Below, one piece after another: positions 27,251 through 35,379 of a stretch of 37,663 nucleotides of DNA. The DNA is from Gammaproteobacteria bacterium (GTDB taxonomy: Bacteria > Pseudomonadota > Gammaproteobacteria > Nitrococcales > Nitrococcaceae), in the NCBI GenBank assembly GCA_030433275.1, contig JAUILK010000033.1, positions 1-37,663 of the forward strand. The letters are read 5' to 3'. The first letter of the stretch is position 1. Each line of letters opens with the position of its first letter. A program made the position numbers and the translations under genes. Below the pieces are notes generated by a model. It saw only the letters and a list, made by a program, of their open reading frames with translations, searched no databases and had not been told where the DNA came from.

Positions 27251-28261
27251 ATGGCCATAAAGGTTGGTATCAACGGTTACGGCCGTATTGGCCGCAACAT
27301 TCTGCGCGCCCTCTATGAGGCGGGCCGCACGGACGAGATCCAAATTGCGGCAATTAACGATCTTGGTGATGCCGAGACAAACGCGCACTTGACACGCTAT
27401 GATTCGGCGCACGGCAAATTTCCAGGCACCATAGAAGTCAACGATGGCAATTTGGTGGTCAACGGTGATTCCATTCGTGTCCTCTCCGAGCGTGATCCAG
27501 GCAAACTCCCCTGGGGCGACCTTGGAGTGGATGCAGTGCTCGAGTGCACTGGATTGTTCACTACCGGAGAGAAGGCGGCGGCGCATTTGGAGGGAGGCGC
27601 CAAAAAAGTCGTGATCTCGGCGCCGGCTAAGGGTGTGGACGCTACGGTTGTGTATGGTGTCAACGAGGACACACTTGCTGCCAGCCACACAGTGATTTCC
27701 TGCGCCTCTTGCACGACAAATTGCCTAGCCCCGCTCGTCAAAGTCTTGCACAATGCCGTTGGGGTGGAGCATGGTCTGATGACCACGATTCACGCCTTCA
27801 CCAACGATCAGGTCCTAAATGATGTGTATCATCAAGACCTGCGCCGGGCCCGCAGTGCCGTAATGTCGCAGATTCCGACCAAGACCGGAGCCGCAGCGGC
27901 TGTCGGCTTGGTGCTGCCAGAACTCAATGGCAAACTAGACGGTTTTGCCGTACGCGTTCCTACCATTAATGTTTCTCTGGTCGATTTGACCTTTAAGGCG
28001 AGTCGCGATACTTCGGTCGAGGAGATTAATGGCCTGCTCAAGCAAGCCGCTCAAGGCCCGCTGAAAGGCGTATTGGCATACAATGATGCGCCGTTGGTAT
28101 CGATCGATTTCAATCATGATCCGCATTCGTCGATTTTCGAAGCGACCTTGACCAAGGTCGCTGGTGATCGCCTGGTCAAAGTCTGCTCCTGGTATGACAA
28201 CGAGTGGGGGTTCTCTAACCGCATGCTGGATGTCGCAATTGCTTTGATGAAAGCGAAGTAA
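27251..28261 (+). CDS. gapA: Glyceraldehyde-3-phosphate dehydrogenase
   Basis: This enzyme oxidizes glyceraldehyde 3-phosphate with NAD(P) and phosphate, or runs in reverse in carbon fixation and gluconeogenesis. [18 protein letters not shown] is the Rossmann motif. The catalytic Cys is residue 154 in [22 protein letters not shown] has the active-site His, and [13 protein letters not shown] is near the C-terminus. It has 336 residues. GGGAGAAAACC precedes the ATG. NDLGD after the second strand has Asp then Leu at the usual cofactor-choice position, so coenzyme preference cannot be settled by eye. Confidence 0.97.
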   Translation: MAIKVGINGYGRIGRNILRALYEAGRTDEIQIAAINDLGDAETNAHLTRYDSAHGKFPGTIEVNDGNLVVNGDSIRVLSERDPGKLPWGDLGVDAVLECTGLFTTGEKAAAHLEGGAKKVVISAPAKGVDATVVYGVNEDTLAASHTVISCASCTTNCLAPLVKVLHNAVGVEHGLMTTIHAFTNDQVLNDVYHQDLRRARSAVMSQIPTKTGAAAAVGLVLPELNGKLDGFAVRVPTINVSLVDLTFKASRDTSVEEINGLLKQAAQGPLKGVLAYNDAPLVSIDFNHDPHSSIFEATLTKVAGDRLVKVCSWYDNEWGFSNRMLDVAIALMKAK

Positions 28262-28359
28262 GCCGGCATGCAGTGATGGACGTGCGCATCGGATGCGTAC
28301 CGAAGGTGCGTGTCCGGTCGCGCTTTGATACCGGATCGAATACGGGGAGATCAAGGCTT

Positions 28360-29535
28360 ATGGGCGTGCTGCGCATGACCGATTTAGATTTGGCCGGGAA
28401 GCGGGTTCTGATTCGGGAAGATCTCAATGTCCCGGTGAAAAACGGAGCGGTTTCCGACGATACGCGGATTCGCGCTTGCCTGCCTACCATTCGCGCTGCG
28501 CTTGCGGCATCGGCTAAAGTCATGCTTATGAGCCACTTTGGGCGCCCCGAGGAAGGATGTTTCGACGAGCGCTATTCGCTCGCGCCGGTTGCCGAGCGTC
28601 TCTCCGAATTGCTTGGGCAGCCGGTACGGTTGGCTCGGGAGTGGCTTGGCGGCGTGCAGCCCGCACCCGGGGAGGTCGTTCTCTGCGAAAACGTGCGCTT
28701 CAATAAAGGCGAACAGACGGATGATATCGCCTTGGCGCAGCAAATGGCCGCGTTGTGTGACATTTACGTTATGGATGCTTTCGGCACTGCCCATCGCGCC
28801 CAAGCCTCGACTCACGGGGTTGCCCGGTTCGCCCCGCAGGCCTGCGCGGGGCCACTGTTGATTGCGGAGTTGGAAGCGCTGGGCAACGCCTTTGAACAGC
28901 CAGCCCGACCTATGGTTGCTGTGGTTGGCGGCTCGAAGGTCTCTACCAAGCTGACCGTGCTCGAGTCTTTGATCGATGTGGTCGATGCGCTCATCGTCGG
29001 GGGCGGTATTGCCAATACCTTCATCGCGGCTGCCGGCTACCCAGTCGGCCGATCGCTGTATGAGCCGGATCTGGTGAATGCTGCGAAACGGCTTATGGCG
29101 AGTGCGACGGCGAAGGGAGGCGAAATCCCGCTTCCTGTGGATGTTGCCTGTGCCAAGGTGTTCGATGAAAACGCCGCAGCATGCATCAAGACACTCGATC
29201 AGGTGGCAGAAGATGATCTCATTTTGGACATAGGGCCGCGTACGGCCGGGCAGTATGCGCAGGTCCTCAAGGAAGCTGGCACGATCGTCTGGAATGGGCC
29301 GGTTGGGGTATTTGAGTTCGATCACTTCGGTGATGGCACTCAGGCATTGGCGGATGCCATTGCCGCTAGCGCCGCATTCTCCCTTGCCGGTGGGGGGGAT
29401 ACGCTGGCGGCGATCGCCAAGTACGGCGTCGGTGACAATATCTCCTATATTTCTACAGGCGGCGGTGCGTTCCTGGAGTTTCTAGAGGGTAAGAAATTGC
29501 CTGCTGTCGCGGCCCTCGAGGCGCGGACCGACTGA
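28360..29535 (+). CDS. pgk: Phosphoglycerate kinase
   Basis: This enzyme transfers phosphate between 1,3-bisphosphoglycerate and ADP. The start [25 protein letters not shown] parallels the E. coli protein ([15 protein letters not shown]), so I chose the ATG at 28360 rather than the upstream one at 28273, giving 391 residues. Other motifs are [47 protein letters not shown] and [12 protein letters not shown]. The E after IR in IREDLNVP is a mild departure from the common IRxDxNVP. The gap to gapA is 98 bases. Confidence 0.97.
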   Translation: MGVLRMTDLDLAGKRVLIREDLNVPVKNGAVSDDTRIRACLPTIRAALAASAKVMLMSHFGRPEEGCFDERYSLAPVAERLSELLGQPVRLAREWLGGVQPAPGEVVLCENVRFNKGEQTDDIALAQQMAALCDIYVMDAFGTAHRAQASTHGVARFAPQACAGPLLIAELEALGNAFEQPARPMVAVVGGSKVSTKLTVLESLIDVVDALIVGGGIANTFIAAAGYPVGRSLYEPDLVNAAKRLMASATAKGGEIPLPVDVACAKVFDENAAACIKTLDQVAEDDLILDIGPRTAGQYAQVLKEAGTIVWNGPVGVFEFDHFGDGTQALADAIAASAAFSLAGGGDTLAAIAKYGVGDNISYISTGGGAFLEFLEGKKLPAVAALEARTD

Positions 29536-29576
29536 TTTCCTGCTCCGTGCGGTACAGCGCCAGCCGTTGTGTTTTG

Positions 29577-29607
29577 AGCTGAGAGGTGCCTTCGGTCAGG
29601 GCTTTTT
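29577..29607 (+). terminator. Possible weak terminator or attenuator between pgk and pyk
   Basis: AGCTGA (29577-29582) can pair with TCA..GCT (29596-29603, two-base bulge) and is followed by TTTTT (29603-29607), 42 bases after the pgk stop. The short bulged stem makes this weak. Together with the 277-base gap before pyk, it suggests that pyk may be partly uncoupled from pgk. Confidence 0.3.
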
Positions 29608-29812
29608 AATAGGGCTGCACCCCGCTTCGGGCTAGAGGAGCGGCTACTTGTATCTCGTCGCTGGGGTTCTGAATGCGTTGGAATATTTGTTCTCAACTGT
29701 CGGATTTGATCTCGGGCTGCGTACGGCTGCGATTCTCAACAAACTCGATGAGTTTCATTTCTCTTAAGGGGCGCCGCCGCCGCTGATTCCCTCGCAGAGG
29801 AAAAGGTAGGCT

Positions 29813-31264
29813 ATGGTCCGTCAGACCAAGATTGTCGCAACCCTAGGGCCTGCAACCGATCGTGAGCCCGCCTTGAATGGTGTGTTGCGGGCGGGCGTCG
29901 ATGTGGTTCGTCTGAATCTCTCCCATGGCAACCATGATGAGCACCGGCAGCGTTCAGCCAGGCTGCGGTGCGTAGCCCAACAGCACAACCGGGTGGTTGG
30001 ATTGTTATGTGATCTCCAAGGGCCCAAGATTCGTATCGAAAACTTTTGTGAAGGTACGGTGGAACTGGTTGAGGGGCAGACGTTTTTCCTTGATCCTTCG
30101 TTGGCGGAAAATGCCGGTACTCAAAGCGGTGTCGGCGTGGGTTACGCCGATCTACCACAGGATGTCGTTGCCGGGGACGTGCTGCTACTCAATGATGGGC
30201 TCATCCGCCTGAGCGTCGATCGGGTGGAGGGGGGCCGGATTTTTACCACTGTAGAGATCGGCGGCATCTTGTCAGGCCATAAAGGTATCAACCGACTCGG
30301 TGGTGGACTCTCGGTTCGTGCCTTGACCGATAAAGATCGTCTAGACATCCGACTCGCAGCGGAGTTGCAAGCCGATTATCTGGCGGTTTCCTTCCCCAAG
30401 GGGGCCGATGACATTGAGGAGGCGCGCGAGTTGTTGCGCGCCGCTGGTGGTGATGCCGCCATCGTTGCTAAAATCGAGCGCCGCGAAGCAGTGGATAATT
30501 TGGCCGAGGTTATAAAAGCGGCGGATGCGGTGATGATCGCTCGCGGCGATCTGGCTGTAGAAATCGGCGATGCCGAGCTTCCGGGTGTGCAAAAACGTAT
30601 CATGCGGTTAGCCCGAGAGCGTGATTGCGTTGTGATTACCGCAACTCAGATGATGCAATCCATGGTGGATCATCCTATGCCCACGCGTGCTGAGGTGTTG
30701 GATGTGGCCAATGCCGTTCTGGATGGAACAGATGCGGTAATGCTGTCAGAGGAATCCGCGGTCGGCCGTTATCCGGCTAAAGCCGTTGCGGCCATGGCGC
30801 GCGTGTGTGTTGGCGCAGAGCGATATGCTGAGGAGTCGCCTCCCCCACCTCCGGGTCCAGAACCTCACTACACTCGTATTGACGAGACCATTGCCAAAAC
30901 GGCAATTGCGGCGGCCAATCAGCTCAGCGTGCGGGCTATTGCCGCCATGACGGAATCCGGTGCTACGGCGCGGTGGATGTCGCGTATCAGCACGGATATC
31001 CCAATCTACGCGCTTTCCGAGCAACTACGTACCCGTACCAAAGTAACGCTCTATCGGGGGGTGCACCCGATCAATTTCGATCCAGCCGGGCGCGATTACA
31101 CGGCGGCTAATCGCGGTGCGGTTGACGAACTGCTCAAAGCCGGTGCCATTCGTGAGGGTGATTTGGTATTGATTACCAAGGGGGATTTGGCTGGTGTTCA
31201 GGGTGGTACTAATACGATGAAAATCGTGCGGGTGGGCGATACTATTTCAAACGACTCGATGTGA
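29813..31264 (+). CDS. pyk: Pyruvate kinase
   Basis: This enzyme converts phosphoenolpyruvate and ADP to pyruvate and ATP. This 483-residue protein resembles the PykA type. RQTKIVATLGPAT is at the N-terminus, VVRLNLSHGNHDEH follows, then CDLQGPKIRIENF, the active-site IVAKIERREAVDNL with its Lys, MIARGDLAVEIGD and the signature ITATQMMQSMVDHPMPTRAEVLDVANAVLDGTDAVMLSEESAVGRYP. A C-terminal allosteric-type domain is present. GAGGAAAAGGTAGGCT precedes the ATG. No fba gene follows, though one is often found here in autotrophic relatives. Confidence 0.96.
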   Translation: MVRQTKIVATLGPATDREPALNGVLRAGVDVVRLNLSHGNHDEHRQRSARLRCVAQQHNRVVGLLCDLQGPKIRIENFCEGTVELVEGQTFFLDPSLAENAGTQSGVGVGYADLPQDVVAGDVLLLNDGLIRLSVDRVEGGRIFTTVEIGGILSGHKGINRLGGGLSVRALTDKDRLDIRLAAELQADYLAVSFPKGADDIEEARELLRAAGGDAAIVAKIERREAVDNLAEVIKAADAVMIARGDLAVEIGDAELPGVQKRIMRLARERDCVVITATQMMQSMVDHPMPTRAEVLDVANAVLDGTDAVMLSEESAVGRYPAKAVAAMARVCVGAERYAEESPPPPPGPEPHYTRIDETIAKTAIAAANQLSVRAIAAMTESGATARWMSRISTDIPIYALSEQLRTRTKVTLYRGVHPINFDPAGRDYTAANRGAVDELLKAGAIREGDLVLITKGDLAGVQGGTNTMKIVRVGDTISNDSM

Positions 31265-31295
31265 CGCCCTCGATCTCTTTTCGTGTTCAGGGCGT
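31264..31295. terminator. Inverted repeat between convergent pyk and purC
   Basis: ACGCCCT (31264-31270) and AGGGCGT (31289-31295) form a 7-bp perfect stem around an 18-base loop, beginning at the last base of the pyk stop. On the plus strand a pyrimidine-rich ATTCTCTTCTC follows. Its place between convergent genes fits a two-way terminator, but the T run is interrupted. Confidence 0.4.
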
Positions 31296-31316
31296 ATTCT
31301 CTTCTCGGTCGTGGTC

Positions 31317-32219
31317 TCATCGGTTCGAACCGGTCAGCCGTCGTTGCGCCTCCCGGTATTTCGCGGCGGTTTGCGCAATGATTTTCGCTGGCAGGCGCGG
31401 CCCGGGAGGCGTCTGATCCCAGGCCAATGACGCCAGGTAATCCCGTACGAATTGCTTATCGAAGCTCGGCGGCGAGTTTCCCGGTTGATATTGGTCAGCG
31501 GGCCAGAAGCGCGAGGAGTCTGGAGTCAGGACCTCGTCGATGAGCAGCAATTGGCCATTTTGATCGCGAGCGAATTCGAATTTGGTATCCGCGATGATGA
31601 TACCGCATCGGTGCGCATAGCTGGCGGCTTCATTGTAAATTTTTAGTGTCACGCGACGCACCTGTTCAGCGGTATCGTGCCCGAGTAGCTGCACGGCTTG
31701 AGCAAAGTCGATGTTCTGGTCGTGGTTGCCCACAGCGGCTTTTGTGGCGGGCGTGAAGATCGGTTCGGGAAGCTGATCGGCCTGTTGTAAACCTGCTGGT
31801 AAGGTTATGCCACAGACTTGGCCGCTGCGCTGATAATCGTTCCAGGCCGAACCGATTAAATAGCCACGCGCTATGGCCTCGATCGGCAGCGGTTGCAGTC
31901 GCCTTACCACCATTGCCCGGGATTGCACCTGGCGAGCATCGCCGGCGCGGGCCAGCACCGAATCAAGGGGATCCGCCAGGAGATGATTGCCGATGATGGG
32001 GCGTGTTCGCTCGAACCAGAATCGGGACAAGGCCGTGAGTATGATCCCTTTCCCGGGTATCGGATCCGGTAGGATGACATCGAATGCTGAGAGGCGATCG
32101 GTAGTGACGATAAGCAGGCGCGCATCGTCAATTTCGTAGATATCCCGTACCTTGCCCTGCTGCACGAGCCGCAAGCCGGCGAGTTGGGATTTAAACAGGG
32201 TTTCGGGAGCAACGCTCAT
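31317..32219 (-). CDS. purC: Phosphoribosylaminoimidazole-succinocarboxamide (SAICAR) synthase
   Basis: PurC joins CAIR and aspartate with ATP in purine synthesis. At 300 residues it is the longer ADE1-like form rather than the 240-residue E. coli form. Motifs are [81 protein letters not shown] and [33 protein letters not shown]. The ATG at 32219 is preferred to the open TTG at 32237. The ribosome site is weak either way. It is divergent from the MoaB-like gene. Confidence 0.95.
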   Translation of the reverse strand: MSVAPETLFKSQLAGLRLVQQGKVRDIYEIDDARLLIVTTDRLSAFDVILPDPIPGKGIILTALSRFWFERTRPIIGNHLLADPLDSVLARAGDARQVQSRAMVVRRLQPLPIEAIARGYLIGSAWNDYQRSGQVCGITLPAGLQQADQLPEPIFTPATKAAVGNHDQNIDFAQAVQLLGHDTAEQVRRVTLKIYNEAASYAHRCGIIIADTKFEFARDQNGQLLLIDEVLTPDSSRFWPADQYQPGNSPPSFDKQFVRDYLASLAWDQTPPGPRLPAKIIAQTAAKYREAQRRLTGSNR

Positions 32220-32386
32220 GGACAGTATCGATACCAACCAGCTTTTAGTATAAGTCCAAAACGATCTATTATATTCCGAATCGCGTGCCCCCGGGAATCG
32301 GTCGTGGTCTTTGGCCTCGGTGCTGGTTGCGTTTCTGGTACCATATTCCGTGCTTTTAAGAAGGCTATCCGTTTGGACCAGAGGAG

Positions 32387-32920
32387 ATGATGGTGCATAG
32401 AAGTGGAGCCGCTTTTCGCGTGCTGCGTATAGCGGTACTCACGATATCTGATACCCGTGGGCTCGCCGAGGACCGCTCTGGTGACGCGCTTTGTCAGGGG
32501 ATTGCTGAGTCTGGCCATGAGCTTGTGCAACGCGAGGTCGTGCCTGACGATATTTATCGCATTCGCGCCACCGTGTCGGCTTGGATTGCTGATCCAGGAG
32601 TGCATGCCGTACTTTGCACGGGCGGTACTGGCTTCGCAATGCGAGACCGTACGCCTGAAGCTTTGACCGTGCTATTTGATCAAGAGATCCTGGGTTTTGG
32701 CGAGTTGTTTCGGCAATTGTCTTTCGAGGAAATTGGCAGTTCGACCCTTCAATCAAGAGCTTTGGCCGGATTTGCCAATCGAACTCTCATTGCTTGCTTG
32801 CCGGGTTCGACGGGGGCTTGCCGAACCGCTTGGAACCGGATCTTGCGCGAACAGCTGGATGTCCGTCACCGCCCTTGCAATTTGGCGGAATTGGTGATAA
32901 TGGATGAGGGCATCGGCTGA
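32387..32920 (+). CDS. moaB: MoaB/Mog family molybdopterin-binding protein
   Basis: This MoCF-fold protein has about 177 residues. It carries [21 protein letters not shown] at the N-terminus, [18 protein letters not shown] (the binding-loop signature GGTGxxxRDxTPEA) and [17 protein letters not shown] near the C-terminus. Family members adenylylate molybdopterin or bind it. MoaB itself has no clear role in E. coli. The start is ambiguous: AGAGGAG runs directly into the ATG at 32387, giving no spacing, so the ATG at 32390 or GTG at 32393 may be used. No other molybdenum cofactor genes are nearby. Confidence 0.9.
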   Translation: MMVHRSGAAFRVLRIAVLTISDTRGLAEDRSGDALCQGIAESGHELVQREVVPDDIYRIRATVSAWIADPGVHAVLCTGGTGFAMRDRTPEALTVLFDQEILGFGELFRQLSFEEIGSSTLQSRALAGFANRTLIACLPGSTGACRTAWNRILREQLDVRHRPCNLAELVIMDEGIG

Positions 32921-33302
32921 TCCGTTCGCCCTGAGCCTTGAAGTAAGGTTCCCCAGAGTTGTTACTCAAAGGAAGGTGGTAGCGTATATCCGAGTTGTTG
33001 AAGATTCTCAGCGCTGTGGCGAACTCGTCTGGCAGGGTGTCGAAAGGAGTCTCATGCGCGAAATTCGAAAGTTTTTTAGCGTGTGACGGGTGTGTCAATT
33101 CGCGGCGTTTGGTGCAGGCAGCAAAGCGCGTGTTTCGATGAGCAAATTGATGTTGCTGCGGCCAGCCGCCAACCAAATCAAACTCATTGGAGTCGGTGGA
33201 CAAAAGCAGCGCGATAAGCTTATCATCACAACTTTGGATAAGACTTTAAATTAAGAAATAAAAATTATTTTTTTGCTACGAGTGGCCTTTTAAGGGGGTG
33301 GT
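32921..33302. other. Intergenic region upstream of luxR
   Basis: These 382 bases hold no gene I can support. A 60-codon plus frame (32904-33086) and a 38-codon plus frame starting near 33138 lack ribosome sites. The final 70 bases are strikingly AT-rich (including AATTAAGAAATAAAAATTATTTTTTT), which is a likely promoter region for luxR, although I cannot fix a pair of hexamers. A 12-bp palindrome is listed separately. Confidence 0.4.
33213..33224. promoter_or_regulatory. Perfect 12-bp palindrome upstream of luxR, possible operator
   Basis: GATAAGCTTATC is a perfect 12-bp palindrome, 79 bases before the luxR start and next to the AT-rich stretch. It does not resemble a lux box. It may be a binding site for a different dimeric regulator, or chance. 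Confidence 0.25.
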
Positions 33303-34052
33303 ATGGGAAGCCGTACCCAAATCGACGGGCTCATTGATATGAGCTTGCAGGCTGACGGGGTCGAGGGCATTCAGCAGCTTTGTTCGGCGATCAGCGAGAC
33401 CTACGGTTTCGATCATTTCATCTATGGCGCCAGTTTCCCCACCTCTTTGATCAAACCCTTCGTGCTGGTTATCAGCGGCCACCCCGACGCTTGGCGAAAT
33501 CATTATCAGGCGCATGGTTACCTGGCGGTGGACCCGGCCGTTCAACATTGCACGCGCAGTATTCGGCCATTGATTTGGCAGGATCTAACACTGGATCCAA
33601 AGATAGATGAGAAGCCCTTCACGGTTATGGAGGAGGCACGCCAATTTGGTCTGGTCAGCGGAGCAAGTCTATCCATTCGTGGCAGCCGTGGCGAAGTCGG
33701 CGTGTTGAGTTTTTCCAGCGAACGCACGGCGTGGCAGACGCGTCCTGAAATCGATGGCGCAATTCCGGATTTATATCTACTCTCCGCCTACGTTCATGAG
33801 GCGGTCGGTCGACTGCTTACTCAGGGTTCGTTACCGTTCAACCCGCCGGAGCTTACTACGCGTGAGCGCGAATGCTTGCTTTGGGCTGCCGAAGGTAAGA
33901 CGTCTTGGGAGATTTCCCGTATTTTGGGGATCAGTGAACGCACTGCAATTTTTCATTTGCAGAATGCGGCTCGGCGGTTGAATGCTTCTAGCCGGCAACA
34001 GGCAGTGGCTCTTGCGGTTTCTCAAGGGTTGATTAGTCTCCAGCTTGGTTAA
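33303..34052 (+). CDS. luxR: LuxR-family quorum-sensing transcriptional regulator
   Basis: This acyl-homoserine-lactone-responsive activator or repressor has 249 residues. The autoinducer-binding domain (about 10-165) keeps the family's invariant ligand-pocket residues: Trp64, Tyr68, Asp77, Pro78 and Trp92, plus Gly120, in the contexts WRNHYQAHGYLAVDPAVQHC and RPLIWQDL. The C-terminal helix-turn-helix (about 180-245) reads LTTRERECLLWAAEGKTSWEISRILGISERTAIFHLQNAARRL. AAGGGGGTGGT precedes the ATG. luxI lies downstream on the same strand after 422 bases that include a lux box. I use the family name because the specific orthologue is unknown. Confidence 0.94.
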   Translation: MGSRTQIDGLIDMSLQADGVEGIQQLCSAISETYGFDHFIYGASFPTSLIKPFVLVISGHPDAWRNHYQAHGYLAVDPAVQHCTRSIRPLIWQDLTLDPKIDEKPFTVMEEARQFGLVSGASLSIRGSRGEVGVLSFSSERTAWQTRPEIDGAIPDLYLLSAYVHEAVGRLLTQGSLPFNPPELTTRERECLLWAAEGKTSWEISRILGISERTAIFHLQNAARRLNASSRQQAVALAVSQGLISLQLG

Positions 34053-34385
34053 TTTAAGAGTCCATCTGTTTATATTTGAATGTTAACCGCATTAAGATTA
34101 GTTGATAGAATTCAAATTAACCCTCTTTGGTTGCTTTCTTTTATTCTAGAATAAGTTGGGATTTTTTAATTAAATAAAAAGTCTGAAGTGCGCTCTTCGG
34201 ATCAGGGGTAGATTCTGTTGGTGCGGTGGATGAATCAGCGCTTCTGAGGGCGTGTGGTCAGGTGTTAAATAGGTTTTGCATTTGCGAGCGTGAAACAATT
34301 CGCTTTTTCAAGATGTTATTGGGTCAGGGTTCGGTTTTCGGTAAGTGATTCGCTTCTCTGGAAAATTGCAAAAGAAGTGCTGCGC
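34053..34385 (+). other. AT-rich spacer between luxR and the lux box
   Basis: There is no reading frame of note here. The first 140 bases are AT-rich, with TTCTAGAA (about 34143-34150) as a short palindrome and a TTTTTTAATTAAATAAAAA stretch after it. I see no clear terminator for luxR. The low GC compared with neighbouring housekeeping genes fits an acquired or weakly constrained region. Confidence 0.4.
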
Positions 34386-34405
34386 AACTGTAACACCTTA
34401 CAGTT
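34386..34405. promoter_or_regulatory. Perfect lux box upstream of luxI
   Basis: AACTGTAA-CACC-TTACAGTT is a perfect 20-bp palindrome (8-bp arms, 4-bp centre) that matches the LuxR-family operator pattern (A)CCTGTA...TACAGG(T) at the core CTGTA/TACAG. It ends 69 bases before the luxI start. The LuxR protein encoded just upstream is the obvious candidate to bind it, giving the usual positive feedback loop. Direction of control is inferred. Confidence 0.85.
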
Positions 34406-34418
34406 ATAGGTTCGCCGC

Positions 34419-34424
34419 TATTCT
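34419..34424 (+). promoter_or_regulatory. Candidate -10 element of the luxI promoter
   Basis: TATTCT lies 13 bases after the lux box, so the box would overlap the -35 position, as in LuxR-activated promoters that lack a good -35. There is no TTGACA-like hexamer at the right distance. Transcription would begin near 34431. This is assigned by spacing only. Confidence 0.4.
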
Positions 34425-34474
34425 CGTCTACTGGATCTTGGCAGGAAAGCGATTGGCGCTAAGCGGGGATGTAG

Positions 34475-35095
34475 ATGCAGGAAATATTTGTTGGAAAAGC
34501 ATCTGATAGCATCTTTTCTCATGAGTCGCTGAGGCAGCTGTATCGATTTCGCCATCAGATTTTTAAGGAACGCCTGGGTTGGCAGATTCCAACTCGAGAC
34601 TCTTTGGAATGGGATATCTATGATGAGCTCGATCCTGTGTATTGCGCATACTATCGGCAAGGGTCGATCGTTGGTGCATTCCGCCTGTTGCCGACCACCG
34701 GCCCTTATATGTTACGGGATGTCTTTGCTGAACTGCTGCGAGGCGAGCCTTCACCTTGCACGGGCGATGTATGGGAAGTGTCGCGGTTTGCGGTGAAGCC
34801 GGCGTGCTGCAACGCCAGGACTCAGTTGACCTGCTCGGAAGAGATGTTTGAACTGCTGCGCGCTTGTTACGATTTTTCTTGCTCGAATGGTATACGGGAG
34901 CTTGTACTGGTCACCAGTGTAGCCGTCGAGCGGATGTTGCGCGGTGTTCGTATTCCGCTTGAGCGGTTGGGTGATGGCAGGCCGGTGCAGTTTGGTAAGG
35001 TGCTCTCCGTGGCATGCCGGGTCCCGATTACTGCGGAATTACGCGAGGTGTTGCACCCGTTGTGCTATGAGAGTGCATTTCAGGGGGCGGCATGA
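34475..35095 (+). CDS. luxI: LuxI-family acyl-homoserine-lactone synthase
   Basis: This enzyme makes an acyl-homoserine lactone from S-adenosylmethionine and an acyl-ACP donor. All nine residues considered invariant in LuxI proteins are present at nearly canonical positions: Arg26, Phe30, Trp36, Asp47, Asp50, Arg70, Phe84, Glu101 and Arg104 (FRHQIFKERLGW, EWDIYD, FRLLPTTGPYMLRDVF, WEVSRF). A Thr in VLVTSVAVERML near 147 is at the place where Thr often goes with 3-oxo signals, which is a weak hint. Length is 206 residues. AAGCGGGGATGTAG precedes the ATG. The stop overlaps a small ORF by ATGA. Confidence 0.94.
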   Translation: MQEIFVGKASDSIFSHESLRQLYRFRHQIFKERLGWQIPTRDSLEWDIYDELDPVYCAYYRQGSIVGAFRLLPTTGPYMLRDVFAELLRGEPSPCTGDVWEVSRFAVKPACCNARTQLTCSEEMFELLRACYDFSCSNGIRELVLVTSVAVERMLRGVRIPLERLGDGRPVQFGKVLSVACRVPITAELREVLHPLCYESAFQGAA

Positions 35096-35238
35096 AGCGC
35101 GACGGGGTATTGGTGCAGCGTTTTGCGGGCCCGCTTACCGCTGAAGGAAGCGAATGCTGGTGGTCTAAGCACATTTTTCGTGGCGTAGAGGATGCTCATG
35201 CGCAGACCTCGAACGCTCGGCTAGGGAATCGCGATTGA
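35092..35238 (+). CDS. Small ORF (48 aa) translationally coupled to luxI
   Basis: The ATG at 35092 overlaps the luxI TGA (ATGA) and opens 48 codons to TGA 35236-35238. The peptide begins MKRDGVLVQRFAGPLTAEG and then has ECWWSKHIFRGVEDAHAQTS. It is hydrophilic, without a membrane segment or signal peptide, and I recognise no domain. The GGGGGCGGC before its ATG, the four-base overlap and a hairpin two bases after its stop together suggest a real second gene of the luxI transcript. Small ORFs also sit beside luxI homologues in Acidithiobacillus (afeI-orf3-afeR), but I cannot show homology. Confidence 0.45.
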   Translation: MKRDGVLVQRFAGPLTAEGSECWWSKHIFRGVEDAHAQTSNARLGNRD

Positions 35239-35239
35239 T

Positions 35240-35263
35240 GGCGCCTGCGAGCAGAAGGCGCCT
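35240..35263 (+). terminator. Hairpin after the luxI operon
   Basis: GGCGCCT (35240-35246) and AGGCGCC (35257-35263) form a GC-rich 7-bp stem with a 10-base loop, followed only by TTAACC. It could end the luxI transcript, though the T run is poor. A second tight hairpin, GATAGCG-TCT-CGCTATC, lies at 35290-35306, before the GGDEF-EAL gene. Confidence 0.4.
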
Positions 35264-35379
35264 TAACCGATCGGTCGGTGGTGTGGCATGATAGCGTCTC
35301 GCTATCGCGCCGTGCGGTGTATTTGGCTTATTACGAGAACAGCAAGGTTTTTGACGGGTATGGCAAGGGTGACTGATCA

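Noticed and set aside
28384-29325. A 313-codon open frame on the minus strand inside pgk
   Set aside because: The plus-strand frame is unambiguous phosphoglycerate kinase; the antisense product has no recognisable motif.
29536-29812. A missing or decayed gene (such as fba) between pgk and pyk
   Set aside because: No aldolase motif could be read in any frame; the spacer looks like leader and terminator sequence only.
32904-33086. A 60-codon plus frame overlapping the end of the MoaB-like gene
   Set aside because: It has no ribosome site and no recognisable domain; its start lies inside moaB.
33138-33254. A 38-codon plus frame before luxR
   Set aside because: It lacks a ribosome site and runs into the AT-rich promoter tract.
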